Shown: positions 46,182-57,202 of the stretch, piece after piece | How the letters are laid out: each line of letters begins with the position of its first letter | Position numbering within the stretch: position 1 is the stretch's first letter | Notes under the pieces: model-generated | Seen by the model: only the letters and a program-made list of their open reading frames with translations | What the model was told of the DNA's origin: nothing | Databases searched by the model: none | Translations under genes and position numbers: made by a program | From: Pyricularia pennisetigena | Lineage: Eukaryota; Ascomycota; Sordariomycetes; Magnaporthales; Pyriculariaceae | Length of the DNA: 64,000 bases | Reading direction: 5' to 3' | Assembly (NCBI RefSeq): GCF_004337985.1 | Contig: NC_043741.1 | Span: 2,549,348-2,613,347, forward strand

Positions 46182-49100
46182 ATGACGGAGAAGGATGTTA
46201 CCAAGCCCGACCCTGAGGCGCCGGCGGCACCCGGCGGCACGCCGCCTACTAGTGACGATGAATGGGAGCGCCAGAAGCTGGCGGATGCCGAGACCATGAG
46301 AAAGCTACTCGATCAGGACTCCAACGGACAGGTCAACATTCTTCCCGAGGAGTACATGAATGCGGATTACAGGTTCGACCAGAGCGGAAAGGCCGACGAC
46401 GCCGAAGACTTTGAGGATATCAGCGATGACGACCTGCCCGAGGAGGAGGAAACTGCGGCCACTCAGACCGCATCGGCTGAGCTGCCTGGCTTGACGGACG
46501 ATGGCGGCACGAGCAACGACAATGACGATCTCTGGGGCGAGGGCGACGGCGAGGGCGAGGGCGATGCTGATCTTGGACCGTCGTCGCCATTAATAGGCGC
46601 GCCATCATCGCCTCCACCAGAAGCGACTGACGATGCCGACGCTGATACTATGGACACAAGCCCCAACGCGAACGATAGGGAAGATTCGGCGCCATACAAA
46701 CCCAGTGACTTTGACATCAACTTCCCCGCCGCAGACTACTCGCTCAACCAGGATCCAAGCATCCCTGCGGTTGCGCAGACCGAACTGGAGCTTGTCAAGT
46801 CTGTGTGGCCTACGTTTGATACTGGCACACAGTTTGACTGGAACCGGCTCCTTCCACCAAAGAAGGCGACTTGGGTGGGCAAAAAGCCGACGCGCGCTCC
46901 AAAACCACTGGCCCCTACCAAGCTCAGCTTGGATCTTGACGTGGACCAGGAGAAAACCTTTCGTGTGCCAGGTCCAGCTGCGGGGACAACCCGGCAGAAG
47001 ATCCGCGATGCCGAATCTAAGGGCCTCGTCTCGTGCCTTGTTCCGGAGCCTATTGAGGAGGCCGACATCACCATCTTTAGTAGAGAGCTGGATGACGACA
47101 ACGAAACGGTTGGAGGTTTTACACTGGCCGATATCGAAACGATCTGCTTTGATTTCGAGTCCATGATTGATGCCGGGCAGCCGATCTCGCCGCCGCTTAC
47201 GCCTACCCTGAATGCTCACGGCGATGATGAGGACGACTGGGACAAGATGTTCCTGGATTCGCAGCCGGCAGCCAAGCGCCGTAAGATCGAGGTTGAAAGG
47301 GGGCTGCCCAGAATACCACGGTTTGTGGCACCCAGCTTCGACCAGTTCGAGGAGGCCACGGCCAGGGCAGCCAAGCGCGTGCATCTGGACTTTGCAGACC
47401 CGCACCTACTCATCGAAGAGCAGACTGCCAAGCATCGCAAGCTGAACAACACCAAGGCCGCTAATGGCCGCCTCGGCCGTAACGCTCTGTCGCGCTTCAA
47501 CTTTGCCAACGATGAACAGTACGAGAACCTCAAGCTCAACCACAAGCACAAGGTCCGCGCCACCATTGGAAACATGGCAGTCGAGCACAGTATCCCCGCC
47601 ATCAAGCTCCTGTGGCCGTACTACTCGGTCAAGCCGGAAGCCATCCAGCCGTACGACTACCACAGGCCACTGTTGCAGACCAACAAGGGCGCTGGTGACT
47701 GGGTCAGGTTTGCGCAGCCGACCAAGCGGAAACGCAAGATTGAGAAGAACCGCAAGGTTCAAGAGACATTTGCTTCTTCCAAGGACCTGACGCTCAATGA
47801 CAACTCCTACGTGGTGCTTTTTGAGTATTCTGAGCAGATCCCCACAGTACTCTCCAAGTTTGGCATGGGTAACAAGATTGTCAATCACGCGCGGAAAAGA
47901 ACAAATACCGAGGACGAGTCATCTGTGGTCGACAAGAAGATCTATGAGCTTGGTGAGGAGAACATCCTCACCACCGAGGACAAGTCTCCATTTTCAACCT
48001 TTGGACGCGTTGAGCAGGGCGAGGTGGTGCCAACCCTTACGAATGCGATGTATCACGCTCCCATATTCAAGCACCAACCAAGAAAAACCGACTTCATCCT
48101 TGGGCGCAGCACCACTGGTAGAGAAGGACCTTTCTACTACCTCCGCAAGATTGACCACCTCTACGTCGTTGGCCAGAACTTCCCTTCGATGGAGGTTCCT
48201 GGTCCCCACTCGCGAAAGGTGACGACTCTCAGCAAGAACCGTATGAAGATGATTGCATATCGGTTGATTCATGCCAAGGGCGCAGTTGAGCTGCCCGAGA
48301 TGACGAAACACGTCAAGGGATCCACGGATCCTCAAAACCGGCAAAAGCTAAAGGAATTTTTATCATACGACAAGAATATCAAGGCCTGGAAGATAAAGGA
48401 GTCCGATACCCTCCTGGACAAGGACTCGATCGACAAGATGATCAAGCCCGAGGATGTTTGTCTCAACGACGCGCATCAGGTTGGCGCAGGCGAACTCCTT
48501 ATCAACGGGTACACTGTGTCCAAGGTTGAGGAAAACGACCACGACCTCGATGACGGGAACGAGCAGTCGTTCGCCAAGTCAATGTCGCCCTGGAACACAA
48601 CCAAGGCCTTCATCGATGCATGCGCAGGCAAGGCAATGGTGCGCCTGCGTGGCCCCGGCGACCCGACGGGGCATGGTCTTGGATTCAGCTTCATAAAGAC
48701 CTCTATGAAGGGTGGTTATATGGAGGCGCTGCAAAAGGACCGCGGCCCGGGCAACACGGCCAACGACGCCATGACGATAGAGGCGCAGCGCAAAGACGCC
48801 AACGGGCACTCGTACAACGTCAAGCAACAGGAGGAACTGTACAACAAGGAGATCGGCGAGATCTGGACCAAGCAGAAAATGACACTCTCCGACCCTATGG
48901 AGCATGACGACGAGGACATGCAGAAGATGGATGACGAAGACGACAGGTTCTATGGGAACGGGAGCGTCAGCGCCAACGCCTCTTTTGCACAGAGCGGCAA
49001 CTTTGGCGGCTCACAGGCACCAGCCTCAAGCGTTATCCCACCAACGCCCGGCGGCATCGGTGGCAGCACCGTAATAGATGACAAGACGAGCGTGTTTAGT

Positions 49101-49472
49101 CGACGCAGCGCAACTGAAATCGGCGGTGCTAGCGGCGTTGGCGGTGGCAGGAAGAAGATGCTCAAGATTTACAGGAAGATGGCTGACGGCGGCGAAGAGA
49201 CGGTGGAGATGGTGTTTGATGAGAAGGTCATGAAGCGATACATTGACCAGAGGAGAGAGGCTAGGTCGAATGAGATTGAGTATGTTACGGATGCTTTCCC
49301 CAGACAAGACAAGGTGTTGAACTACGGTCGATGGCTAACCACCTCCCTCTCTTTGCAGTGTCTTCAGCGAGAACATCGGGTTCACCAACGACGAAGAGTA
49401 CAATGCGGCCATGATACAGCGGTATGGTCTTACCCACTGGCTTCAAATCTCTGACCCCTGGGGGGGGGTTTG

Positions 49473-49515
<43 letters not shown>

Positions 49516-50070
49516 ACGAAATCAAAACAACACTACAGCATCAACCAAGAGCAAGCACGCCTCATCCGCAACAAAGAGCGACGCCTCCAGCGGGAGAAGA
49601 GCAAGAGCAAGCTCGGCCCCTCTGTTGCTGCGGCACGAGCCAGTACTCCCAGCGGTGGGCCCAACGACCCGGACTCGCCAGCTCCGAGCATCGAGAAGGG
49701 TGCCGGTGCACCTGCTGGAGGCACGTCTAGGAAGTGCGCCAACTGTGGGCAGGTGGGACATATCAAGACCAACAAAAAGTACAGGCGCCCCTTTCATGAC
49801 GATTCTGACGTTTTCCCAACTTTTATCTACTACACTTGTCGACGTTGCGTCCACAAGCTGCTGCGGCCTAGAAAGGGAAACAAGGTTTCTGCTTCTGCCG
49901 TTGCTTGGGCTCACTAGTCTGGGTCTTAGCCCCCTCTTGTCAAACTTTTACTAACATTTGCTTTCGTTTTCTTCCCCGCCCTCGCGAAAAGGCTATGCCC
50001 GCTCTTGAACGGCACCTGGACAAAAGAATCTGGCGGCCACGAAGAAGCCGGCGGGTTCAACGATGCATGA
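46182..50070 (+). CDS. TAF1: Transcription initiation factor TFIID subunit 1, 4 exons
   Basis: Largest TFIID subunit, scaffold for TBP and promoter contact in the nucleus. Exons are 46182-49279, 49359-49421, 49539-49778 and 49992-50070, giving 1159 residues. Introns are 79 nt (GTATGT, GCTAAC, TTGCAG), 117 nt (GTATGG, GCTAAC, CTACAG, with an internal A39) and 213 nt (GTACAG...AAAAG). The N-terminus is acidic, with EEYMNADYRFDQSGKADDAEDF as a recognisable start region. The TAF1 core (DUF3591) spans about residues 440-900 with IKLLWPYYSVKPEAIQPYDY, YVVLFEYSEQIPTVLSKFGM and GPFYYLRKIDHLYVVGQ. The joined exons give DVFSENIGFTNDEEYN and a zinc knuckle (C1120, C1123, H1128, C1136) whose last Cys lies on exon 4. 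There is no bromodomain, as usual in fungi. A frame read straight to 49454 has a false C-terminus. Confidence 0.96.
49473..49511 (+). repeat. A39 homopolymer in TAF1 intron 2
   Basis: Run of A preceded by G9 and followed after one base by the GCTAAC branch site, all within a 117-nt intron. Confidence 0.95.
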
Positions 50071-50595
50071 TAAAAAGAAAGGAACCAGTTTGCGATATAA
50101 TCACTGCTCCATGCGGTTATCCACGGCATGCTTGAGAACCCCCCCTCTCTCATGAGCATAGGTGATAAGCGCAAAACGTTGTTCTTACGAAAACCATTCC
50201 AAACCAACAAAAGACCTCTATGACGACACATCGACGTGCAGAAAGCACCCGAGCCGACCAACTCCCATTCGTCCGAACCTCGTCACCCAACCATACCTCA
50301 CCAACTTATCGCATACATTACTCACAACTTTGGCCTTCTTTGCTTCTTGGGTACCCTATCGAAATCGCTCTAGGGCTCAGAGTCAAAGTGGGATCGGAAC
50401 AAATGGCCTCTGTCGGTGCCAGACTTGCATGGGCAGGTCACCCGGAAACAAAAGAGGCTTGTCCTCAAGCTGTACCGGTACTTGTGTCCCTCCATCATTC
50501 CATTCAAGATTTGTATAGTGGAAGAAAAATCTTCCATTCATTTGTCCTTTTGTCTTCATTGCTTTCCAACCCAACTCATCTCGAAGCCCTCTTAC

Positions 50596-50655
<60 letters not shown>

Positions 50656-51649
50656 CTTGGTCTTGGTGGCTATATTGCTGTTGTCCAAGGCTACGGCGTT
50701 CTCCTCCTTTTTTCTCTTCCTTGGGGTAAGATACGGGAAAGGGAAATGGAAACTTTTGCTCGAAAAAAAAATAAAGGATCATTCGGTGATGCCTAAACAT
50801 GTCGGAGAAAATCGTTTAGGAGTAGGGGAAGAAGGGATTCACAACGCGTTGCAATACAGAGCGCGGTCCGTAACTGGGGGTTTTTACAATCAACACGAAC
50901 GAAACAAGGAAGTTTCTCATGCGCGAGCATACCAAAATATATATTAATGACACACCTCCAACTCCTATTCTTCCTTGTTTGTTGAAAGTGTGGTCCATGA
51001 TTATCCGCCAGTCTGCTCTCAATCTACCTGCATAGGCACTGATTAACTGACCAGCTTTTGCTCCCCCCAACGCTCTGCCTGCAAGCTTGATCCTACAGCC
51101 TACATACATGCATGCTGCGAGCTACCAGGCTGCATCTCATCATTTGAAGCAGTGGCCCGTGGGACCTCGGCAAAGCACAAACTCATTCAAAGCTAACTTG
51201 TTGAAACGCTGTCCAACCGAGTGACTTGACGCAATGAACACGCGCGCTAGACGCCTTGGCTGTTGTTGCATTCCAAATAGCAAATATGGATAATACAAAC
51301 CCCAAATTAACGCCACCGTTGCCCACGGTAAAGTCAATTCAACTCAATGTCTTTTGCCACTTCTCTTCCACAAAAAACTGTCAACAGCTCTGTCTGTACC
51401 ATTCAAATTTATCCATATGACCGAGACTGCCCATGTGATGAATGTGCACCACTAGAGATGTTTTTTTCTTCGAGTACAATGTACGGCGTTGAAACCCGCG
51501 AAGTGCTGGCCTTCCGTAGGTGAAGTTGTTTTCACAGCGGCTAGTAGGACTACTATGCGTAAATAACGTCTTCAACCAGCCATATACCACATAGCCAGAC
51601 TTGAGCCCAAACCACCTAATTCGGGTCTCACCCGTCATTCTTTTCTCAT
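50071..51649. other. Convergent 3' intergenic region
   Basis: About 1.6 kb between stop codons of TAF1 and the BAP31-like gene. It contains the (CT)n repeat at 50598-50652. Open frames across that repeat are repeat artefacts. Confidence 0.55.
50598..50652. repeat. (CT)27 microsatellite
   Basis: 55 bases of CT dinucleotide without interruption, the longest microsatellite here. Confidence 0.95.
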
Positions 51650-52586
51650 CTACCTCTCCTTCTTGTTGCTGCCGTCCTGGACGGTAAACTTCTCTCCAAG
51701 GGAGTCGTACTCGCGGTGCAGGCCCTCACTCTGGGTCTTGAGCGCCTGGATGTTCTTCTCCTTGCGCTCGAGCTCCTTCTTGAGACGAGCGATCTCCCCA
51801 GCGTCACCAGCCTCGGCAAGCTTGGCCGACTGCTTACCGGCAGAGTGGGACTTGTCCGTGCCCTCGTACTGCTTGACCTTCTCCTCGAGGCGAAGGACGT
51901 CCAAAATCATCGTGTACGTGCGGTTCAGGATGAGGGAGAGGAAGAGCGTGAAGCCGCAGAGGTACATGTTCCGTTGGCTGTAGAACTTGCGGGCCTGGAC
52001 CTCAAGGCGCTCATGGCCCATGATGGTGGGTCTTTTGCATTGGTGGCCTGAGTGTCAGCGTCTGTGAATTGATTTTTCTATGTTTTTTTTTCTTCTTTGC
52101 AGTCAGCATATTAGGTAGGGTACTTACGCATTCTTGTTGTTTTCGGAAGCGGCGACCAGCTCGAGCTGTACGCGGTAGACTCGGTTGACACTGTCGATGA
52201 ATAGGATCAAGATGAAGATGAAGGTGATCTTCATCGCATACTGGACCTTGGCGACGAGCGGGTTTTCCGAGATGAAGCTTCAGGTGCCACCGGGGCATCA
52301 ACGTCAGCAGGGTTCTCGCGAACGGCGGATTTGGAAGGGCTTGGTGAGCTGGTAAACAGATGGCTGAAACTGAACTCACGTAAACATTCTCCGGCGAATG
52401 CTAAAGGGCAGAGGAACAATAAGCAGCATGAAGAGCCCCATCTCTGCCATGAGCAGCACAAATACCTGTCGACACACAAAACAATCACCAACTGTCAGTC
52501 ATGTTTGCTGCCAACATTGGACAGCTGAAAGGCTGTCCGGTTCAAGTAAAATCGAGGCGACGTACCAGAGTGTAATAGAGCGTCAT
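51650..52586 (-). CDS. YET3: BAP31/Yet3-family ER membrane protein, 4 exons
   Basis: ER sorting and quality-control factor for membrane proteins. Exons are 52586-52566 (only 21 nt), 52465-52380, 52277-52128 and 52031-51650, giving 212 residues. Introns are 100, 102 and 96 nt with donors GTACGT, GTGAGT and GTAAGT. The last acceptor is AAAAG; the CTCAG 15 nt before it would break the frame. Three membrane segments are seen: about residues 3-24, 44-64 (ITFIFILILFIDSV) and 106-124 (LCGFTLFLSLILNRTY). The family motif GHERLEVQARKFYSQRNMYL lies before the third. A charged coiled coil (about 130-195) follows. The protein ends KKER, a KKxx dilysine ER-retrieval signal. A frame limited to 51650-52021 holds only the last segment and coil. 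A CACGTG lies about 475 bp upstream. YET3 is chosen over YET1 by general likeness only. Confidence 0.93.
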
Positions 52587-54260
52587 CTTGTCGACAGTAC
52601 GAGAAACAAAGATGTAGGCAGCTCACGCGGCGGCAGATAAACCAAGATCGAGGTAGCTTTGGGTTTTATGTTTGTGTTTCGTTCCCGGGATTGACGGAAT
52701 AGCGGTAAGAGCGCGAATAGGTATGGTAGGAAAATTAGGAAGACCAAAAACAAAATGGATTTGTGTTGGGTTGTTTTCTCTGCAAATGAAGAGACGTGTC
52801 TCGCGATATAAATGGGCGGAGCTTGCTCAGGGGAATGGGTGTCGGAAGCTTCTTTTCAGTCACGAAGGATTGGAGGAATGGAGAGCAAGACCAAGCAAGG
52901 TCTGAGGGATGAGCTGTCCCCTCCCCAGACGTCACTCTCCACACAGGCCGTGTCGCAATGGAGTCGACAACGTCATCGCGTGGCTGGTGGGGGGTAGCTT
53001 GGTGCCTTCTAGCAGGGGCGTCCAGGCCGAAAAACTGTGGCGCATTCACAGAAAGGTCACGTGCGTGCTGTTTGATTTCACATGTCTTTAATTGATTATC
53101 GTACTATTTTAACTACTTACATCGGACTGACTACTGTAGACTAGGTCGTCCAATCTATTCTAGCACCGACATGATAACTAGGCTTGATCAAGGTAGGTAA
53201 TACATGACACCGTAGCTTCCATCTGCCATTCTAAGAATGCAATCTCACGCCAGATGGTCTACATTGGGTCAACAAATCTATTGAATCCGAAAAGCCAACC
53301 CAGTCAGCACGCACTGAGATGGGAGGCATTCAAATCGCAGCCCACTACCTACGTATATAAACTGCGAGTACATTCTTGCACAGGAAGAGCAGCTCCAGAA
53401 TGATCTCACAGTGACATTCAAAACCGAAAAGTTTTTGTCATCAAGTCAAAGGCCTTTGATTTTAGCTACCTATCCAGTTCATGACAAGACAAACTCCGCC
53501 AATTATCTGCGTGATACGCTCTAATACATCCCGACACCAGTGATATCGTCTTCATGTATGTGCCTCAGTTCGCTGTATCGACCAGCAAAAGCAGACGCGT
53601 GGAAAAGGGCAGAGACTTAAAGAAGAAATGGATTCTATTCATGTGCTCCCTTTGTGGACTCCCTTTTTTGACTTTTGCGACTGCCTCCTTAAAGTGGCAG
53701 CAAATTAGAGACAAGAAAAGAAAAGAGAAGAAAACAAGAAATGCATTATACTCCGTACAAGCCACCCTTTTCAAAGGAAAGAATAAAAAACAGAACCAAC
53801 ACCATAAAAGCTTTTGTGTATCATTTTTGAATAGAATGTACCAGAGAAAAGAGAATTTTTGCAAGCCCTCTAGGGACAATCAAACAGGAACCGCCTCCCC
53901 CATCCAAGTCGAGGCCCGGGTACCCAAACATAATGGTACACTTAAGGTCGGCAACGAAGCAGAAAAGCTCGCAGCAGTCCAGGCGCGTATGCCATGCTAG
54001 TCTATAATTAGGGGAGAGATGGGGTATATTGCTCCAAACATGCTTTGAGAGGAAATGACAAAGGCAAGGGGAAAAAGCACCAAAGCAGACATAGAATAAT
54101 GCCTCCCAACTCACGTTAGTTGAGATATGCAGAACGCCACGGTAGGAAATGCAAGGGCGGGAAATAGTGAAGCGACAAACGGCGGCAAAAGGTGTGTGTG
54201 GCTGTGTGTGTGTGAGAGAGAGAGAGAATATACACTCGGGTAGCGTTGAAGACACATGCC
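52587..54260. other. Intergenic between the BAP31-like gene and SFP1
   Basis: About 1.7 kb: promoter of the BAP31-like gene with a GGTCACGTGC element at 53056-53065, and the SFP1 3' region with an AG-rich microsatellite near 54211-54226. The frame at 53554-54000 has no motif. Confidence 0.5.
53058..53063. promoter_or_regulatory. CACGTG site upstream of the BAP31-like gene
   Basis: GTCACGTG, the same extended form as at 15658-15665, about 475 bp from the start codon. Function is inferred from the motif. Confidence 0.3.
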
Positions 54261-54966
54261 TTATAACAGTGTATCTTCGTTGATGTTTGGCAGGCCGCCG
54301 CCGCCGCCACCGTGGATCAGGCCAAGGTTCAGCGCAAGTTGATTTTGGTTCAGAGCAGCGGCCGCTGCAGCCACCGCCAAAGCGTTTTGTTGCTGCAATT
54401 TGAGCTCAGGGTCACAGAAAGGAGAGTGTGCTTTGTGCTGTTATAAGGGTTGATCTGTCAGCATCTGGTTGGTTCGTCGTGTTGCTGCCGAGAGGGGACA
54501 AGCTTACGTATTTCAGGCCGTTTAAATTCTTGTAGCGCTTTCCACAAGCCTCACACTTGAATGGCTTTTCCTTCTCCATACCCATAGTTCCAGGGTAAGG
54601 AGCAGACGTCTCTGGGTTGACAATCGAGAAAGTACCATCGCCGTTCTCATGCAGTTGCTGTGTTGCATGTCCGTGCGTCTTGTGATACCTGAGGGACAAC
54701 CAAAGTTAGTATGACAACTCGTGGGGGAAAGTAAATCAGGCGGTGGCACATACTTCAGTCCGTTTTGGTTCTTGTATGCCTTCTCACAACCAATGACAGG
54801 GCACTTGTACGGCTTGTTCTCCTCGGGCATCATCATCTCCCTCATCTGAGCTAGGAGTGCTTCTGTGTTGGTACCTGGCGGGAACTGCTGGGTTTCGAGG
54901 TTGAACTGTGCAAGCTGCTGCTGGAGAAGTTGCTGATTCCTCAAAATCTGCTGCTCTCTCTGGTGT

Positions 54967-54998
<32 letters not shown>

Positions 54999-55529
54999 GG
55001 CTTGTGTTGCACCTCCTGGACTGAACAGGCGCTTGCCTGGGTCCTGTATGCAGTTCAAGTTGCTGGTATCGAAACCACCAAAGTTCAGGTTCATGTTGCC
55101 TAGGTTCATTTGCATCGGCATGCCGGGGATCTCTTCGTCCATATCGCTGTCCATCGAGGCAAATGAAGTATTGGCGAACTGGCCTTGCGTTGTCTGCGGT
55201 AGTCCGTGGGTCGTGAGAGTCGGCGTGTTTACTGAAGAGACGGTCGGGTCTTGGAAGTTGAAGTTGCCGACAAGCGGCGTGGAGGGCTGCGAAGTCCGTA
55301 GGCCTTGATGCACAAGACTAGAGGCATTGTTCAGTGGCATATTGTTCCGTTGTTGCTGGCCAAACAATTGGCGGGTTTGCTGAATGGACGCGTTTCCAGC
55401 GTCTGCCTCACCATCGTCTAGGTCCATAGTACCAACTGGATCGTCCATCTCCATGTCATGTACCGTGTCCAAGTCGTCGTTCTGTAACTGCGACAGAGAG
55501 GCGGTTTGCTTTTGACTGGTGTTTTGTTG

Positions 55530-55560
<31 letters not shown>

Positions 55561-57202
55561 TGGCGCATCAACTGTTGAAGGCCACTCATCCCCAAAGCGG
55601 CCGTGCCCGCAGCACCAACGCCACCAGGCCTAGTCTGTTGGCCTTGTCCTTGGCTATGACGGGCGGTCTGTGGCGTGCCGAACGTCGACGTGCTCGCCAA
55701 GGCCCGCGCGGGCGTTTTGGGGGTTTGCTGGCTGGCGTTGGCGTTCATCTGGGAGCCGTTGCGCTCGGACGGCGCGCCGTTGGTGTGGCTTTCCTCATAA
55801 TGAGTCAGAAGATCGTGCATGGTCGGCCATGTCCTGTCGCAACATGTAAAGTTGCGCATGAAGTTTGCTTCGAGTTTTGGGATGTATGAGGACGAGTGGT
55901 GTGAGGGCGATTGATGGGTTGGGTATGGTGATGTTCCCGTCATCTGTATCCTACACATTGGGGAGGTTCAAGGCACGTCGTTAGTAAGAGTCGCCCATCC
56001 ATCGTGAGAAGTGTAATGCAATGCGAAAGTTGCATGCGCACTGGCGGCGAGGCTCAGAATTCGGGGACTGGACTGAAGTCGCGAGGGGGCGGAATGACCA
56101 TGTACAAAGACGGTGGATGTTGAGAGGAGAGGCGTCGGTAGTGATTACTCCGAGACATTGCAGCAGCACCGCCGCGTGGAATTTGGCGCAAACGAGGCGT
56201 CTGTCACAGACCAAAACCACACGAGCATGCAAGACATGCGATGACGGGTTCGTTTGCGGGGTTTGGTTCGCGAATAGAAAAGATAAAATATAAAAAAAAT
56301 AAATGGGGGCGATATACTTACTCGTCGCGAATGAAACTACTGACGGACATGCCTCCCCAGCTCATGCCACCCATCAAACTGCCAGCAACGCTCTCGCGCC
56401 TTGGACGGTTGTCGGCGCGATTGGGGTTGATCATAGAAATGGGCTTTGGGCCGGCAGAGACGAACGAGTCCTGTCGACTGCGGCCCATGGCCGAGTCTAT
56501 AGGGCCGGCAGTCATATCGGTGGCGGTTTTTGGGTCGCTCAGAGAAGTGGGACGGAAAAAGTCGTCGATTACCACAATGTCGTCTCTGGGATCGTCGTGA
56601 ATAAAGCCGCCAAAGTCTTCTTGGTCAAAGTTTGGCAGCGACTCCCGTAGGCTAGAAAGGCGCAGCGACGGCGACTGTGAACCCGGAAAGGCGATGGGTC
56701 TAGGCTTGGTGCGCGAAATGCTGGCGCGACGTTCTGCAGTAGGGGTGGGCGGCTGAGGAGAAGGTGAGGCCGACGAGGTGGACTGGTAAAGTCCGGAGGG
56801 GGATATGGAGCGAGAAAATGAGGGCCCCCTATTTTCGTCGTCGATGCGGGATGCGCGATAGCGTCTGTTAATATCGTGATTTGTGGCGGTTGTGGTTGTA
56901 GTTGTGGTTGTTGTGGTAGAGGTGTTGTCGGTACTAGTCGGGGCGGCGGTATTGTTACAAGTGGTGGTGGTAGTAGTGGTGGTGGTGTCACTGCTACGCT
57001 TTACTCCTGGCGCTGCCACTGTGCTGGGTCGGGCTCCGCCGGGCGAGGGTCTAGGACTGGGACATGCACTGGAGCTGCTGCGGCTCGAGTTGGCGCTGAT
57101 GCGAGTTGGGCTGCTGTCGCTGCTGGTATTGGCTAGCTTACCCTTGTCGGACGGGGCCTCGGTACTTGAACTAAACCAACCACGGAGAGCGCCCTTTTTC
57201 AT
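54261..57202 (-). CDS. SFP1: Sfp1-type C2H2 zinc-finger transcription regulator, 4 exons
   Basis: Homolog of yeast Sfp1, the TOR- and PKA-controlled activator of ribosome-biogenesis genes (role by homology). Exons are 57202-56322, 55950-54754, 54688-54508 and 54437-54261, giving 811 residues. Introns are 371 nt (GTAAGT...GTGTAG), 65 nt (GTATGT...CCTCAG) and 70 nt (GTAAGC...AACAG). Exon 1 encodes a Ser/Thr-rich region with long Thr runs, ending VSSFIRDE. Exon 2 opens with [12 protein letters not shown] and a degenerate CC...H...H motif ([20 protein letters not shown]), then two poly-Gln tracts. Finger 1 is [20 protein letters not shown] joined to YHKTHGH. Finger 2 is [18 protein letters not shown] joined to HKAH. 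Each finger is cut by an intron at nearly the same place. The spacer [12 protein letters not shown] is also characteristic. The C-terminus is Ala- and Gly-rich. Treating 56318-57202 and 54522-55958 as separate genes would be wrong. Confidence 0.94.
54966..54998 (-). repeat. CAG/CAA tract coding for Gln in SFP1
   Basis: Eleven mixed CAG/CAA codons in exon 2, followed by His-Gln-rich sequence. Seen directly. Confidence 0.9.
55524..55562 (-). repeat. CAG/CAA tract coding for 13 Gln in SFP1
   Basis: Eight CAG then five CAA codons in coding order. Expansion or loss would stay in frame. Confidence 0.92.

Noticed and set aside
50383..50800. Frames of alternating Arg-Glu or Ser-Leu
   Set aside because: Translations of the (CT)n microsatellite.
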